DNA from: Protopterus annectens
Lineage: Eukaryota; Chordata; Ceratodontiformes; Protopteridae
Assembly: GCF_019279795.1 (NCBI RefSeq)
Contig: NC_056727.1
Span: forward strand, 1,212,636,077-1,212,700,076
Reading direction: 5' to 3'
DNA length: 64,000 bases
Positions 13,309-25,842 of this stretch are shown in pieces. The notes under the pieces were generated by a model. It saw only the letters and a program-made list of their open reading frames with translations, was not told where the DNA came from and ran no database searches. Each line of letters starts with the position of its first letter. The stretch's first letter is position 1. The translations under genes were made by a program, and so were the position numbers.

Positions 13309-13653
13309 GGGGTGGCACAGTGGATAGTGTTGTTGCCTCATAGCAACAGGTCTCCCAGTTCTATTCTTGGCTGGGTTGTCTTCTGTGTGGAGTCTGCATG
13401 TCCTCCCCGTGCACACATGGGTTTTTTTCCAGGTGCTCTGGTTTCCTCCCACATCCCAAAGACATGCAGTAGGTGGACTGGACACTCTAAACTGGCCATA
13501 GGTGTGAGTGGCGTGCAAGTCTGTGGTGTGGTAAAACTACTGTGGCAGGGTTAGCCACCCTGTGGTGTAAACCTTGGCTCTAGATGACTGTCACTGTTGA
13601 AGTGACACCCTAACCCCATGTGCAAAAATGGAAAAAGGGGTGTGGATGGATGG
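13309..13653 (+). mobile_element. tRNA-type SINE with ATGG tail
   Basis: It starts ggggtggcacagtggatag, a degenerate tRNA-like head, then carries the core gtgtggagtctgcatg and tttcctcccacatcccaaag, common in aquatic-vertebrate SINEs, and ends in a tggatggatgg tail. The flanks atatccacaagt (13297-13308) and atatccacaggt (13654-13665) are a 12-bp target duplication with one mismatch. The internal B box (agttctattctt) is worn, so pol III activity is doubtful. Confidence 0.8.
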
Positions 13654-13665
13654 ATATCCACAGGT

Positions 13666-15408
13666 CAATAAAAGACACAGAAAGGATTAAGGTATACAGC
13701 AGGGGCAGTAAGATAAAAGTATGATGTGCTTTGGGAGATTAGGACAAAAGATGATAGCTCCACGTCTTCCACAGATTTATGACTGCACATGGGATGCTGC
13801 ATCAACTAATGGAGAAACAGAAGCAGAGAACGAGTGAGGGGCAAACCAAAATGGGCATGTGCTGTAGTAAGGGGAGAGGTAACAGCAAGTGACCTAGACA
13901 GAGATGGGTATTCATTTTATTCTACCAGGAAGGAAATACTGCTGCATTGCATGCCCTTCCCTCCCTTTCTCTCACTACGTGCATGTGCTTGTTACATATC
14001 CACACTCTTGGTTAGCTGAATTTCATATGTATTTAGAGAGAGTCTAAGCGCTTTTTTATGAACAGAATGTTACTTAGAAAATACTACAGTGTAGTTCTTG
14101 AAACAGTTCTGGTTGAAGGTCAGCATCCCAATCAGTAGTACAAAATGAAAAAGAAGGGGTAATAGGTGATTGTAAATGAACAGTTAGAGTGGTTCTAGGT
14201 TTAAGGCATTTTGTTGGTAATGTAGTAATGTCTTCAAGAAAGTAGTGTGTTACCAAGAAACAAGAGGTTACTGTATCTGTATGGACAGTTATTTAAGACC
14301 CAGTCAGAAGCAAAATCAATTTATGTGTTGGTGTTGGGTTTGCTAATGCCTCTAACTATCCTGGTCAGGCTAAACTTAAACATACTGTTCTTGACATTAA
14401 ACTGCAGCTTGGTAGTCCAAATAAGGATGAGAGCACCTAGTATTAGAAAACTGTATTGTTTTTTTTTTTTTTTTTTTTTTTGGGGGGGGGGTGCAAATGA
14501 GTGCAAGTTGTTAACAGACAAGATCAAAAATGATGGGGCAAAAGCAAATTATAGTCACTCTCAAACCAGAGATTACAGATCAAACATTTTACAAAGAGCA
14601 GTGAACAAGGTGGGAAATTACAGATGTTCATCTGTTTGCAAGGTTACTATACATGAAGTTTTGATTAAAAAAAAAAAAAAAAAAAAAGTTTACTAGTAGT
14701 CAGATATAATGTTGATGCCCCCAAAACACACCATGTATAGGGTACTCTGATTATAATAAACTCCAGGGCTGCTACATGTTGTAGCCAAGAGGAAATTCCT
14801 CACTGCTGTGAGTCCTTACAAATGAATCACAATTTATCAAATTTGACATAAGCAGCTATTCAGACTTGAAGCTTGCAAGACTAGTATGCTCCCAGAAATT
14901 AGCAGAATTCCACTTCCTGATCCTGTGTCATAATAACTGCAGCAAACAAGCTGCTACTTGTAAGAATGGATGACAGGTACTGGTCTCAGATATCAAAGTC
15001 AGGACTCAAAGATAGCTACAATACCAAGACCTAAAGTTAACAGTGAAGGTTTCAAGCTCATGCAACCTGTTTTGCATTCTGCATACATTCATATTACCAA
15101 CTCGGATGTCATGTTACTTGTTGCAATGCATGGAAGACGCTAAATGAACTCAGTGTTATTGCAAACAACAAACATTGGTGGGATGAGGCAAAGTAGGGTG
15201 CCACGATAAGGGAAAGTAGCACTGTTAGGTGCAACATGAAACTAAAGACTTTCTGACATCTGGTTTTGTGCAAAGGAAGGTATGAGGGGTCTCCCAGTTA
15301 TCTATTACTGTCTGGAAAACGGAAGTGACCACAGGATGCAATCAATGAAGAAACGCACCAGTGTTTTTAAATTCAGCAGTCACCATCGCCTGTTTAACAC
15401 ACATACGT

Positions 15409-15409
<1 letters not shown>
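13666..15409. other. unassigned, presumed intron
   Basis: It contains a T20/G10 homopolymer junction at 14460-14490 and an A20 run at 14668-14688. No gene or known element was recognised. Confidence 0.5.

Positions 15410-15476
<67 letters not shown>
15410..15476. repeat. (CA)n microsatellite
   Basis: About 33 uninterrupted CA units. Confidence 0.95.
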
Positions 15477-15478
<2 letters not shown>

Positions 15479-15933
15479 ACACACTGGTGACGCAACTTAT
15501 ATCCTGTAAACCAAACATACATGACTCCAAAGCCACATCATGCCATAAAAAATCTCATCCACAGCTTCAAATATGGAACATCCTTCTCTTCATTAGGGAA
15601 TATTACTACAAACAGTACAAAATGGAAACTAAATGTACTCATCTCTACTACTCTTTTGAAAAGAATACTACCTAGCATTTATAAAGGTGAGATATGTTTC
15701 CAAAATTGAGACATCAAAGCTTTTGCTAAACGCAAAAATTAATACCTCCCAATGGCTTCTGTCCAGTTCTGAATCACTTTAAAAACACACTGCCCAATCC
15801 TGAGTTAAGCCTCCTGCAAAACAGATGGTAATTCGGAGCAGACTTCAGAGAAACATGGGTAAAGGGGATGCAACGTTTTTACAAACTGCTTCACAATGTT
15901 GGAATACATTAGCACAGCAGTCCACTAAAAGTA
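15477..15933. other. unassigned, presumed intron
   Basis: No recognisable feature. It ends at the outer edge of DIRS element 1. Confidence 0.5.
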
Positions 15934-15974
15934 CAGTTGTGTACACTTACCATAAATGTAGACGTTTGAGTGTA

Positions 15975-16145
15975 TTCACTGTTGCAGTCATCACATTTGG
16001 GTTACCTGCCTGTAGGTAGCCCTCAGTCAGCCTAAATATGGGAGTCTTGGGATTTCTGCGTCAGATGCTGTCACTTCTTCCATGACGTCAGGTCATCAGG
16101 GGTATAAAATATGCAGCCGACGCCATTACATCAGTTTTTCTTGCC
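15975..16145. repeat. DIRS element 1 left inverted terminal repeat
   Basis: It shares cactgttgcagtcatcacat and cttccatgacgtcaggtc in inverted form with 21343-21521, at roughly 85-90 percent by eye. An outer extension at 15934-15974 is unique to this end. Confidence 0.88.
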
Positions 16146-16296
16146 CCAGATGTCAGGAGCCCCCACAATAGGAAGCAATTACATGGTGTGGAACACCCCC
16201 AGTAGAAAGTAAATACCAATGTTATAAGATATGGCCAAACAAAAAAGAATAGGTAGAAGTATAGAGAAGTCGGGGGGGCTGGAGGGAGGGTAACAG

Positions 16297-16399
16297 GACT
16301 GCAACAGTGAATACACTCTAGCATCTACATTTATGGTAAGTGTACACAACTGTACTATGTTCTTCGTGTTTCACTGTTGCAGTCATCACATTTGGGTTG
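16297..16399. repeat. DIRS element 1 internal complementary region
   Basis: The first part (16297-16356) is the reverse complement of the left outer end (about 15934-15994; shared tacatttatggtaagtgtac). The second part (16360-16399) is the reverse complement of the right end (about 21503-21536; shared gtttcactgttgcagtcatc). In DIRS1 this region templates completion of the two ends during circle formation. Confidence 0.85.
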
Positions 16400-16479
16400 A
16401 TTCACAAAGCTGAGGATGGGTGGAGGCAGTCAAGAAGCATAAGGGCTGGCAAGCACGCCCTGTAAGACTGCTGTGGCAA

Positions 16480-17600
16480 ATCCAGCTCAGGATTTAAAAA
16501 AGATAGGCAAGTGGCAATGCTTGGTGAAGGTGTGTACAGAGCTCCAGGTTGCAGCTTCCAGGATGTCCCTGGTAGGGACTCCCCTGAGAAATGCTGTAGA
16601 GGTTGATGTAACCCTAGTGGAATGTGTTCTGATCCCCTGTGGGGTAAGTTTCCAATGGTGTTTGTAGCAGAAATGGATGCAGTGTGCTATCCATTTAGAA
16701 ATTGTTTTGAAATGGCCTTGTCCTCTGCCACTGTAGCAAAGCTTACTAGCAGCTGGTCAGATTTTCTGGAAGGTTTAGTCCTGTCCAGATAGAACCTAAG
16801 CTGCCTGTGCATGTCCAGGGAGTGCAGGATCCTTTCCCCTTTAATCTGATGATTAGGGAAAAAAGTTGGCAAATGAATGGATTGGTTTAACGCCACACTA
16901 GATACCATCTTGAGCATAAATGATGGGTTAATCATGAGGGAAACCCTGTCCGCATGGACAATAATGAAGGGTTCCATGGCTTAAGGGCCTGCAATTCAGA
17001 CACTCTTCTTGCTGAAGTGATGGCTAAAAGTAAAGCTGTTTTCCAGGAGAGGAATTTAACTCTGCTGAAGCAGGAGGTGCAAAGGGGGAAGCGTGAGTTT
17101 TTCCAATACAAACTTAAGGTCCCAGGCTGGAGTGGGAGCTCTCCTGGGGGTATTAAATTTTTGGTTCCTCTCAGGAACTGTTTGACCAGAGGATGAGAGA
17201 AGAGGGGTGGCTCAGTATTATAATAAGCTGAGATGGCAGAGGCATGAATCTTAACTGAAGAGAAGGATAGGCCTTTGTGGAGCATTTCTGTTAAGTAATC
17301 TAGTATATTAGGTAAGCTGACCACGGTTGTGTCCATTCCCTGAGACTGGCTCCAAGAACAGTATCTTTTCCACTTTTCTGAATAGGATTTTCTGGTACTA
17401 GGCCTCCTTGCCTCAGGAATGACATCCAGCACCTGTTTACTGGAGGGTGCTGGTGCTGACTTCAGGGGATGAGCCAGGATGCTAGGTTCAGGGTTTGTAG
17501 CCGAGGATGCAAAATCTGGCCCTCCTGCTGGAACAGCAGGGAGGGGGTCTGAGGCAGGTGCCATGGTGGTAGTACTATAAGAGTGCACAAAAGTGGGTAC
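16480..17600 (-). pseudogene. DIRS element 1 tyrosine recombinase, frameshifted
   Basis: The integrase of the element, of the phage-integrase fold. The N-terminal core-binding part reads RRPSTRKSYSEKWKRYCSWS, then LLAITSARRVSELQAL with the first catalytic arginine. After a frameshift near 16950 the frame at 16687-16977 gives HADRVSLMINPSFMLK and DMHRQLRFYLDRTKPSRKSD. Further down, HSTRVTSTASL supplies the H-x-x-R box. The start overlaps the 3' end of the RNase H/methyltransferase-like ORF, as is usual in DIRS. The 506-codon frame at 16932-18452 covers this gene only in its 3' part. Confidence 0.85.
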
Positions 17601-19270
17601 CAGTGCTGGCATGGCCAGTCTGGTGCAATCAGGATTGTCCTTGACTTGTCCTGTTTGATCTTTAGTAGAATCTTCGAGAGGAGGGGCAGAGGGGGAAAGC
17701 CATAGATTGAGAGATTTTTCCATGTAAAAGACAGGGCGTCCACTTTCCATGCTTGGCTGTGGGGAGTTCTGTTGCAATATTTGCTCAACTGACAGTTCTG
17801 AAGGGAAGCAAAGAGGTCCACCTCTGACGCCCCCCATCTGTGAATTAGAAGCTTGAATAATTTGTGTTCCAGTTTCCACTCGTGTGGGTCCATTAGATTT
17901 CTGCTTAAGTTGTCTGCCAGTGAATTTAGTTTGCCTGGCAGAAACTGAGCTTGCAGGTGCACTTGAATGCTCAAGGCTGTGTTCCACAGAGCCATGGCTA
18001 ACCTGCACAGTGGGTAGGAATGGGCTTCCCCCTGCTTGTTTATGTGCCACATAACTGTGGTGTTGTCTGTCTTTATCAATAGTTGCCCTGGAAGAATGAG
18101 GCATTTGAAGGCTGTCAGAGCAATTCTGTACAGCTAACATTTCTTTTTGACTGATATGCAGGTGCATTGGCTTTGGGCTCCATTTGCCTTGAATGCATTG
18201 TCCTGCCATGTGAGCCCCCCCCCATGCATAGTCTGATGCGTCTGTTGTTAGGGTTTGGGTGGCAGGGGTTTGAGTGAAAGGGAGTCTTTGTTGTGGTAGC
18301 AGGCCTCTGCCCACCAAAGGAACTCTGCCTTTAGGCAAGGAATGATAGGAATCATTGTTTCCAGTTCCTGAGAATGTTGACACCAGAGACTTTTTAAGTA
18401 CCATTGAAGTTTCCTCATATGCAGTCTTGCATATGGAATTAGTAGAATGCAACAGGCCATGAACCTTAGGGCTTGCAGTATTTTCCTTGCAGATAGCTGG
18501 GTTTTGGTGGCCAGTAGATTGAAGTATTTTGTCAAATAAATTTGTTTTTCTGGAGTGAGGAATGCCATCTGGGAAGTTGTGTTCAGGCTTGCTCCCAGGA
18601 ATACAATCTGTTGGCTGGGTACCAGATGTGATTTCTTTTCACTGATGGCGTACCCCAGAGAAGTTAGAAGTCCCTTTACTAATGTCAGGTGCTGGAGGAG
18701 CAATTCCTGACTGTCTGCCTGAATCAGGCAATCGTCCAAGTATGGGTAAATTTGAATTTTTCTCTGCCTGCAATATGCAATGGCCAGAGCTAGGCATTTT
18801 GTGAATAATCCGGGTGCAGTAGATAAGCCAAAGGGAAGTGCAGAGAACTGATAGTGCATAGACCCTGCACTGAAACGTAGATATTTCCTGCAAGATTCCC
18901 TTATGTGGATGTGCAGATAAGCTTCTTTTAAGTCTAGGGTGGCTAGCCAGGAGTCCTTGGCTAGCATAGGAAGCAGCTGTTGGAGAGTAAGCATTTTGAA
19001 TCTTGGAACCACCAGAAGGTGTTGAGAATAGACAGATCCAGGATAGGGCGCCAAGAGTTTTCTTTCCTGGGTAACAGAAACAGTCTGGAGTAAAAACCCT
19101 GTCCCCTTTGCTCTACTGGGACAGGTTGAATAGCCTTGATACTGAGAAGAGAAAGTACTTGCTTTTGGGCCTCTGCCCATTGGTTTGGGGGGAGGTCTGG
19201 CCATCAACTTGGGGTTGGCAGTGAGTGGAAGTAGAATCTGTATCCATGAGATACAATGTTCAAGACCCAT
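17462..19270 (-). pseudogene. DIRS element 1 reverse transcriptase, RNase H and methyltransferase-like region
   Basis: RT at 18248-19270 carries DSWLATLDLKEAYLHIHI, ALPFGLSTAPGLFTKCLA and the catalytic YLDDCLIQA. RNase H follows but is split across frames: TTDASDYAWGGAHMAGQ lies in one frame and IKTDNTTVMWHINKQGEA in that of 17462-18079. The latter continues with DLFASLQNCQLSKYCNR and APDWPCQHWYP, the DAM-methyltransferase-like stretch of DIRS elements. At least two frameshifts interrupt it. The order RT-RH-MT then recombinase excludes Ty3/Gypsy. Confidence 0.88.
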
Positions 19271-19369
19271 CTGTCCTGGGTGATGTACTCCCAGTTTTTT
19301 GCATGCAGGGCAAGTTTTCCTCCTAAGGGTGCAAGCACTTGGGCAAGGCTTGGAAGAGTTAGGGGTAAG

Positions 19370-21181
19370 TCATTGCAAGATTTTACCATAGGCTGGTGAC
19401 TTACTACTCCCCGTTTTAGAGGTGGGAGCACTCCATTGCTTAGATCTGTGCATACCCTGAGACTGTAATCTTGGTGGTCTCCTGCCCCTGGGTTTGGACT
19501 GAGAAGGTCTGGGAGGGACTGGAAAGGACCAGTTTTTAGAAGGCCAATGCCTACTGACTCTAGGTGGCTGTACCTGTAGAAAATCTTTAACAATTTGCAT
19601 AGATTTAGCTTTTTCACCCATCTTTTTGAGGACGACTTCTGCTTTATTGCCAAACAGGCGTTCTTGGTTTAATGGTGCATCTAGTAATTTTGCTTTGACA
19701 TGGTCTGGCAAGATTTGTTCCTTAAGTCAAGCATGCCTTCTACGAACAGACCCAGTGACAGCAGCCCTGCAAGATGCTTCTAAGGCATCAAAACCACATT
19801 GCAAAGTATGTTTTCCAACTTGGTTAGCAGAATGCATTAACTCTTGTAAATCTTTATGTTCTGCACAATCAGGAATCAACATAATTTTCTGTTTAATTAG
19901 CTCCATAATATGTTGCTGATACTTTAACATATGAAACTGGCAATTTAAAGCCCTGATGGCAAGAGTAGCAGAGGTGTATACCTTCTTATCCCATCTGTCT
20001 AAAGCCCTACAGCCCCTGTCCGAAGGGGTAGGGTTTTTGGCTGTTGTAGCCTTAATGCCTTTAGGTCCCTGGGAAATAGTCTCTGGATCAGCAGTAGGAT
20101 TCTTAAAGAGAAATTTGTGGGAGTCAGGTACACTGTAGTACCGGTCAGGTTTCCTGGGAGCTGGAGGCAAAGTATCAGGGGTAAGGCTGGATTCCAAGAA
20201 TACATCATCTACAATTTCCAGAACAGGATCGATAGCTAGAGGCCTGTGCTGAGGCAAGTTGAAAAATTCCCTGAGTCTCTTTTTGGACTGTGGGTAGTCC
20301 AGGCACTCCCAGCAAAAATGCTCTCTAAGGTTATGCAGAGTTTCACCAAAAGAAAAATCTTCTGGTGGGAAACAGAGGGAATGGAATCCTCTGCATCAGA
20401 ATCCTCATAGGTAGATAAGGGAATGTCCTGGTAATCAGAAGAATCAGAGTCAACAGACTCATGATCTGAAGAATCAGAAGGAAAATCAGCTCTTGGTGTT
20501 TTTTGAGGAGGAAGGCTGGTTTCCCCTAATTAAAGTAATAAGATCTTCAGCCATTCTAAGCATTTGTTTCTGAGGCATGTGGGCCTGAGAATGCATTTTG
20601 ATCGTCTGTTTCCTAGGCGTAGTGCGAACTCTGGACCTGAGAAATTCGGTATTTTTGGTTTGAAATGAAGTAGTCTGTTTAATATGAAAATCAGAAGGCC
20701 TGAATACAACCTCAGAAGCTGGTACCTGCACAGCGGCTCTGGACCCATCCAAGGTAGAGACATCCGTAGTTTCCATAGTTGAAGAAGCATCTCACGGCAT
20801 ACCGGACTCCGAATGGGTCTCAGTAGAGGCCTGCGAATCTGTAGAAGCAGGTATCCGGGGCTGCAAAAGCGTCTCACTGAGTACCGGCGGACTGGCGACT
20901 AGCTTAACGGAAGAGTCGTCAGCAGTTTTGGACCTATGCGGTCTGTCTCTGTCTTTATCCTTATGTTTTTTCGGAAGATCGGTAGTCGGATGGCTTATCG
21001 AAGCCATTTCAGAATATGGAGTACGAGAGCGAAAGAATTTAGCGACACAAATAGCCTGACGATGAATAGTTCGGGCGTTGAACAAGGCACAAAACAGACA
21101 GCGAGGAACGTCGTGGTCTGGGCCTAAACAAGTGATGCAGTAAGAATAAAAATCTCTGAAGTATTTGCTTTCCACAGGCAA
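19370..21181 (-). pseudogene. DIRS element 1 gag-like ORF, frameshifted
   Basis: The first ORF on the minus strand opens MPVESKYFRDFYSYC and has a zinc-knuckle-like C-x2-C-x4-H-x4-C-x2-C array (CITCLGPDHDVPRCLFC, residues about 18-34), then a Ser/Thr/Pro-rich linker. The core at 19727-20257 contains RALDRWDKKVYTSATLAIRA and resembles the DIRS gag middle domain. The end at 19370-19711 has APLNQERLFGNKAEVVLKKM and a basic, proline-rich tail. Frame changes near 20790, 20486 and 19730 disable it. It is presumed to be a structural, RNA-binding protein. Confidence 0.8.
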
Positions 21182-21342
21182 GACAATTATTAACTTTTTC
21201 TGACGTCATTTAGAGCAAGAAAAAAGGATCCCCAACAGGGTACTTATCTTTTAGAAGACTTCAGGTCTAAAACTCGAAAAATGAAAATTTCAGGATGCGG
21301 CCGACTGGCACTTGCAAACTCCTTCTGCTTCGGACACTGCAC

Positions 21343-21521
21343 AGCAAGAAAAGCAGAAAAGCAGATGTAATAGCATCGGCTGCATGTTTTATACCCCTGA
21401 CGACCTGACGTCATGGAAGAAGTGACAGCATTCGACGCAGAAATCACAAGAGTCTGGTATTCAGGCCAACTGAGGGCTACATGCAGGCAGATAACCCAAA
21501 TGTGATGACTGCAACAGTGAA
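21343..21521. repeat. DIRS element 1 right inverted terminal repeat
   Basis: Inverted copy of 15975-16145. The outermost bases to about 21536 match the second half of the internal complementary region. Confidence 0.87.
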
Positions 21522-21699
21522 ACATGAAGGACATCATGTAAACTACAACTTGTAAGCATTATGCTACTTTTTTTTTTTTTTTTACATATGGCTGTAATCT
21601 ATATTGACATATTAATTGCCAATGTATACATGTACAAAAACTGTACTATTGTGATACTGTGTGCCAACAAAGATATGCACACTGTATCAAAATGGTTAC

Positions 21700-21911
21700 T
21701 GGTTTGTTTGTGTCTTTCTGCTTTTCCCGGTTAGGGGTCACCACAGCGGAACTCCAGTTCGCTAATGATTGGTAGTTGATTTTTATGTGCCGAGTTACCA
21801 GCCCTGATGTACAACCTTCAACGAAGGTATGCCCATTCACGCATGTCTCCACGCAGAAGACACTCTAGCTGTGAATCGAACCGGACAGCATCTTAATGTG
21901 AGGTGACAAGT
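21700..21911 (-). mobile_element. tRNA-derived SINE with RTE-like tail (copy 2)
   Basis: Read on the minus strand, it has a pol III B box, ggttcgattc, at about 21874-21883, then the core gcgtggagacatgcgtgaat and a 3' end related to the RTE LINE tail. The 5' A-box part is incomplete. Copies also occur at 2066-2205 and 35990-36226. Confidence 0.72.
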
Positions 21912-22919
21912 TTATAAAATGTGTACATATGGATGCATGTATGAAGTACATTTCTGTGACATAATTACCCCAAAAGATGATTGAAGTGCTTGGTTTTATA
22001 GTATTAGATGGGCATTTTAAGTTCCTTTGAGGACACCCTATACTGTCAATCTTTTTTCTAATAAGAATGACAAGCAATGATACAGAACCTCTGAATTGTG
22101 ACATGCTACATACTTAACTGAAAACACACTACAGCTACACTGAGCACATTCGGGTAGTCAGAATTTGATGCCATTAGGGACAAAAGAAGTTGCTACAAAG
22201 AAATAATAAACAGATCTACAAATGATTTGTATATTTTAGGAGATAAGTAGGGAAGACCACCTATTTAAATGAAACAAAGAATATATCCTAGAAATGAGCT
22301 CTCCAGCTGAAATCCAAGCCATCCAACGTTCAGGAGCTCTCCAGCTGAAATCGAAGGCATCCAAAGTCAGATGAGCTAATGGATGAGAAGAAAGAATGGA
22401 TTTCCCCTGACAAGACTATGTCATTGTCAATCCCCATTTCACTTCTTCCAAAAATACAAAGAGTGGTAAAGGAAGGTCCAGTGGATCAGAATCAGATCCC
22501 ATGGATTTCAAAAGTAATGCTGCAACTCTTCACGGGCATCTTGCCACTGGACACCATGAGAATACTAGCAAATATTGACCTAAAAGTATTTGCTAGCAGT
22601 CTGAACTTTGTACCAACCCAGTTAAACATGGACACAAAGTCAAAGGCAACAAGTCAAACTTCTTGCAATTATAATCCAGCCAGTTAACTATAAGAATGGA
22701 ATAACTACTGCCAAACTGTCCAGTAACTATTGCTAATCCAAGCAATTCATTCAGATATTCAGAATACTCAGTGGACAAAAAAAAAAAAAAAAAAAGACTA
22801 AAGAATGAAATTACTGCCTTCTGACTTAAAAGTTTGATGTGTGGAAAGCATAATTGTGTCCAAATATAACACCAGATCTTTGAAAAAACAACACTGCAAA
22901 AAGAAAGTGGTTTCCGTCT
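21912..22919. other. unassigned, with a 38-bp tandem duplication
   Basis: Two head-to-tail copies of a 38-bp unit beginning gagctctccagctgaaatc occupy 22296-22371. An A18 run lies near 22779-22796. The open frame at 22379-22687 has no recognisable domain. Confidence 0.5.
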
Positions 22920-22993
22920 TTCATAGGTTCATAGGTTCATACTAGGCTATCTGCCCTAGGGCATTTATAAGCCTAGCCAGAGTTGTGTGGCTT

Positions 22994-24244
22994 TCACCAC
23001 CCCTTAGGTTGAAGAATACTATACCCATTAGTTTGCCGTGCCTCTGTCCAGCAGTGATACAGAGATGATCCCCGGGGAAAACCTACCATCTCCCATTCAC
23101 TGGTCAAGATTCCTCTTGAACAGAGCCAGGGAGGTGCGGACCGGGATTCTGTTCCACAGCATAGGGAGTCTCTGGGTGATGAATCTGTCCCTCCACATGT
23201 CCTATTTATATCCGTGTTGAGGTTTAAGTCTCTTGCTCTTGTGGCTCTGGTGGATTTGGATTTTTTGAGGTGGAGCATGTCCATTAATTCCGGGTTGGAC
23301 ATGGCCTTGTATGTCAGGCACAGGTCACCTCTGAGCAGACGGTATGCGACAGAATAGAGCTGGAGTTTCTTCAGTCGGGCAGCATATGGCATATTTTTGA
23401 GCCCCTTTATCCTTTTGGTGAGGAACTTTTGGGGTCTTTCCAATTGCTGCAGGTGTCAGGTAAGATACATTCTGAATGGGGCATTGTACTCAATCATTGG
23501 TCTGATAAGTGAAGAGTACAGGGGAACAATGACCTCCCTTGATCTGGATGTGAATCCCTTCATAATCAGGTGGGCAATGTAGAAGGTCCTCCTAACCACT
23601 TTGGCAATGTGAGTGTCAAAAGAAAGGTTACTGTCAACTTGGGTCCCCAGGTCCCTGATAACCTCTTCTGTGCTTAATGGATTGCCACCTATGTGGTAAC
23701 TTGGGGTTACCTTGTTTTTACCAAAGGGTATGACTATACATTTTTGGCGTTTAGCTTAAGGCCATGGCTCTGGCACCAGTTATCCGTTTCTATGAGACCT
23801 CTCTGAAGGATATCTGTGTCTGATGGATTTTCAACTATGGCCCAGTTTGCAGTCATCTGCAAACTTTGTCAGCCACAATCCTCTTATGTTTGCCTGCACT
23901 TCTGAAAAGTAGATGCCGAACAAGAGGGGGCCCGGGACTGAGCCCTGTGGGACACCGCTTGTGACCGGCTTGGAGTCTGACATGGCACCAGCAACTCTAA
24001 CCCTGTGGGTTCTGTCCTTGAGCCAGTTTGCAACCCATCTTGTGACATATGGGTTTACATTTAAGCTGGTGAGCTTTTCTATGGTACCCGAGTGGGGTAT
24101 TGTGTCGAAAGCTTTTGCAAGGTCAAGGTAGGCTGTGTGAACTGCCTTACCCTCATCAATGGCCTTGGTGACTGTTTCAAAAAAGACGACCAAGTTCAAG
24201 AGGCATGATCTGCCCTTGACAAAGCCGAATTGGGTAGGATCCAA
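22994..24244 (-). pseudogene. CR1 ORF2, RT core to C-terminus, broken
   Basis: The segment at 23831-24244 has QFGFVKGRSCLLNLV, YLDLAKAFDTIPH, GVPQGSVPGPLLF and the catalytic KFADDCKLGHS. This is followed by an interrupted stretch and then, at 22994-23443, LTKRIKGLKNMPYAARLKKL and LYSVAYRLLRGDLCLTYKAM, the thumb and C-terminal part. Palm motifs are in order. Stops and shifts separate the blocks. Confidence 0.88.
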
Positions 24245-25814
24245 TATATGTCTGTAGGTCCCCTATGTCTTTATTTATGAGTTCCATTATGATCCTCTCC
24301 ATAGCTTTGCAGACCAGGCTTGTTAAGCTTATGGGGCGGTAATTACCAGGGTCCGTAGAAGCACCGCCTTTGTGGAGTGGGACCACAGTTGCCGTACGCC
24401 ACTCTTTGGGTACGTATCCTGTGGTAAGGCTAAGATTAAACAGCAGCCTTATGTGTGGGTTTAGTTCCTCATTGAGTTCGTGTAGCACACAGCCGGGGAC
24501 ACCATCCGGTCCCATTGATGCTGTGTTTTTAGCTTTAGAGAGAGCAGCTCTCACCTGGGCATTTGAGATGATTGGGAGGCTACACTCTGCTGGGATAGAG
24601 ATTTCTCCTTTTGGGGGGGAGGGAGGTGAGAAATATTCACTGAACCTGTCTGCCAGTATGCTTGCAATGTCTGTGGGTTCAGTGATTTTTGTATCATTTT
24701 GGACTAATTCTGAGCATATCTGGGAGTTTCCACCCAGATTTCTAACATAGCTAAAGAAGGCCTTATGATTGTCTTTTGAGTCCTTGGCGATTTTTCTCTC
24801 AAAGTTGGCATTGGATGATTTTATGAGTGATCGTAGTTTTTTACTAGTATTGATCAGAGATGTCTTCCCTTTTAGGGATTTTGCTCTATCTTGTAGTAGC
24901 TTTCTCCTCTTGTTGTAAAGTTTGTTTATGGCTGGGGTCCACCAGATCGGGCGCTTGCCTTTGGTGGAAAGGGTCTTGATTTTATTTGGGATTGCTTGAT
25001 CCATGCAATCCTGGAGGTGCTCGTAGAAAGCATTTGTAAGGGATTCAGCAGCGTGGGTTGTGGTTTCCAATGGCTCAGGGGCCTTGAAGGATACCACACC
25101 AGTCTTAAGAAGTGTGAAGTTGGCTTTTGAGAAGTTCTTCACTGTGGTCTTTTTTGTTGGGGGTGGGGGCGGGATGTGGATCTCCAGTGAGATTAGTTTA
25201 TGGTCTGATCTCACCAATGAGGGATATACTTCCGGTGTGGAGCATTTTGTCCCCATGTTTGTGATGATCAGGTCTAGTATATTTTCACCTCTTGTGGGAA
25301 TGGTGACAAGTTGTTCCATAGCATTTGAGTTTATGAACTCCAGGAACCTTTGGGCTAGGGTATTGGGGCTTGAGTAATGTTCCCAGTCTATGTTTGGGTA
25401 GCTGAAGTCACCCAATATGATGGTGTTTGGAGAGACATTTATACTCTCCAGTGTCTTCAGGAAGGCTGTGTGGGGTTCCTGAGTTTGAGAGGGTGGCCTG
25501 TAACATGCTACAAACTGTACAGCAGTTTTGCCTATGGTTAATTGCACCTGAATGGTCTCTGATGCTTCGTGAGTTGCCACCAGCCTGGAGGTGTGGGTAT
25601 CCTTGATGAATATGGATAAACCTCCTCCTTTTGTGGTAGGGTCCGGGTTTTGGGGCCGGAACGCATGATATGAGGTAAAACCTGATAGTGCCGGGGTGCT
25701 CTCAGGAGCCTTGAACCAGGTTTCGATCACAGCACAGACATCGATGTTCTCCATACTGAGGAGGGCTTCGAGGGCGTGCATCTTGAGATTTAGACTTCTG
25801 GCATTGAGCAGCAT
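24177..25814 (-). pseudogene. CR1 ORF2, endonuclease and RT N-terminal half
   Basis: The 545-codon block starts near MLLNARSLNLKMHALEALLS and carries APE endonuclease motifs: NIDVCAVIETWF, KGGGLSIFIKD, FVACYRPPS, ILGDFSYPNIDWE and SLVRSDHKLISLEI (residues about 20 to 215). A linker with DNHKAFFSYVRNLGGN and then RT blocks KNTASMGPDGVPG, WRTATVVPLHKG and NYRPISLTSLVCKAMER follow. The frame is lost at about 24240. The enzyme would nick target DNA and reverse transcribe its own RNA at the nick. Confidence 0.9.
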
Positions 25815-25842
25815 TACCCTTAGTTTTTTCCATTATTGTTTT

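Larger units (their letters stand above)
15934..21536 (-). mobile_element. DIRS-type tyrosine-recombinase retrotransposon, element 1
   Basis: DIRS elements replicate through RNA and integrate a circular DNA with a tyrosine recombinase, so they leave no target duplication. This copy is 5.6 kb, with gag, RT, RNase H and recombinase in order on the minus strand. Long inverted repeats bound it (about 15975-16145 and 21343-21521). An internal complementary region near the left end matches both termini. All coding blocks carry frameshifts, so this copy is dead but structurally complete. Confidence 0.9.

Noticed and set aside
14074-14256. Transposon-like open frame on the minus strand
   Set aside because: Vague resemblance only; no motif could be named.
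16932-18452. 506-codon open frame as a single recombinase
   Set aside because: Only the 3' part is recombinase; the 5' part carries RNase H sequence or out-of-frame shadow.
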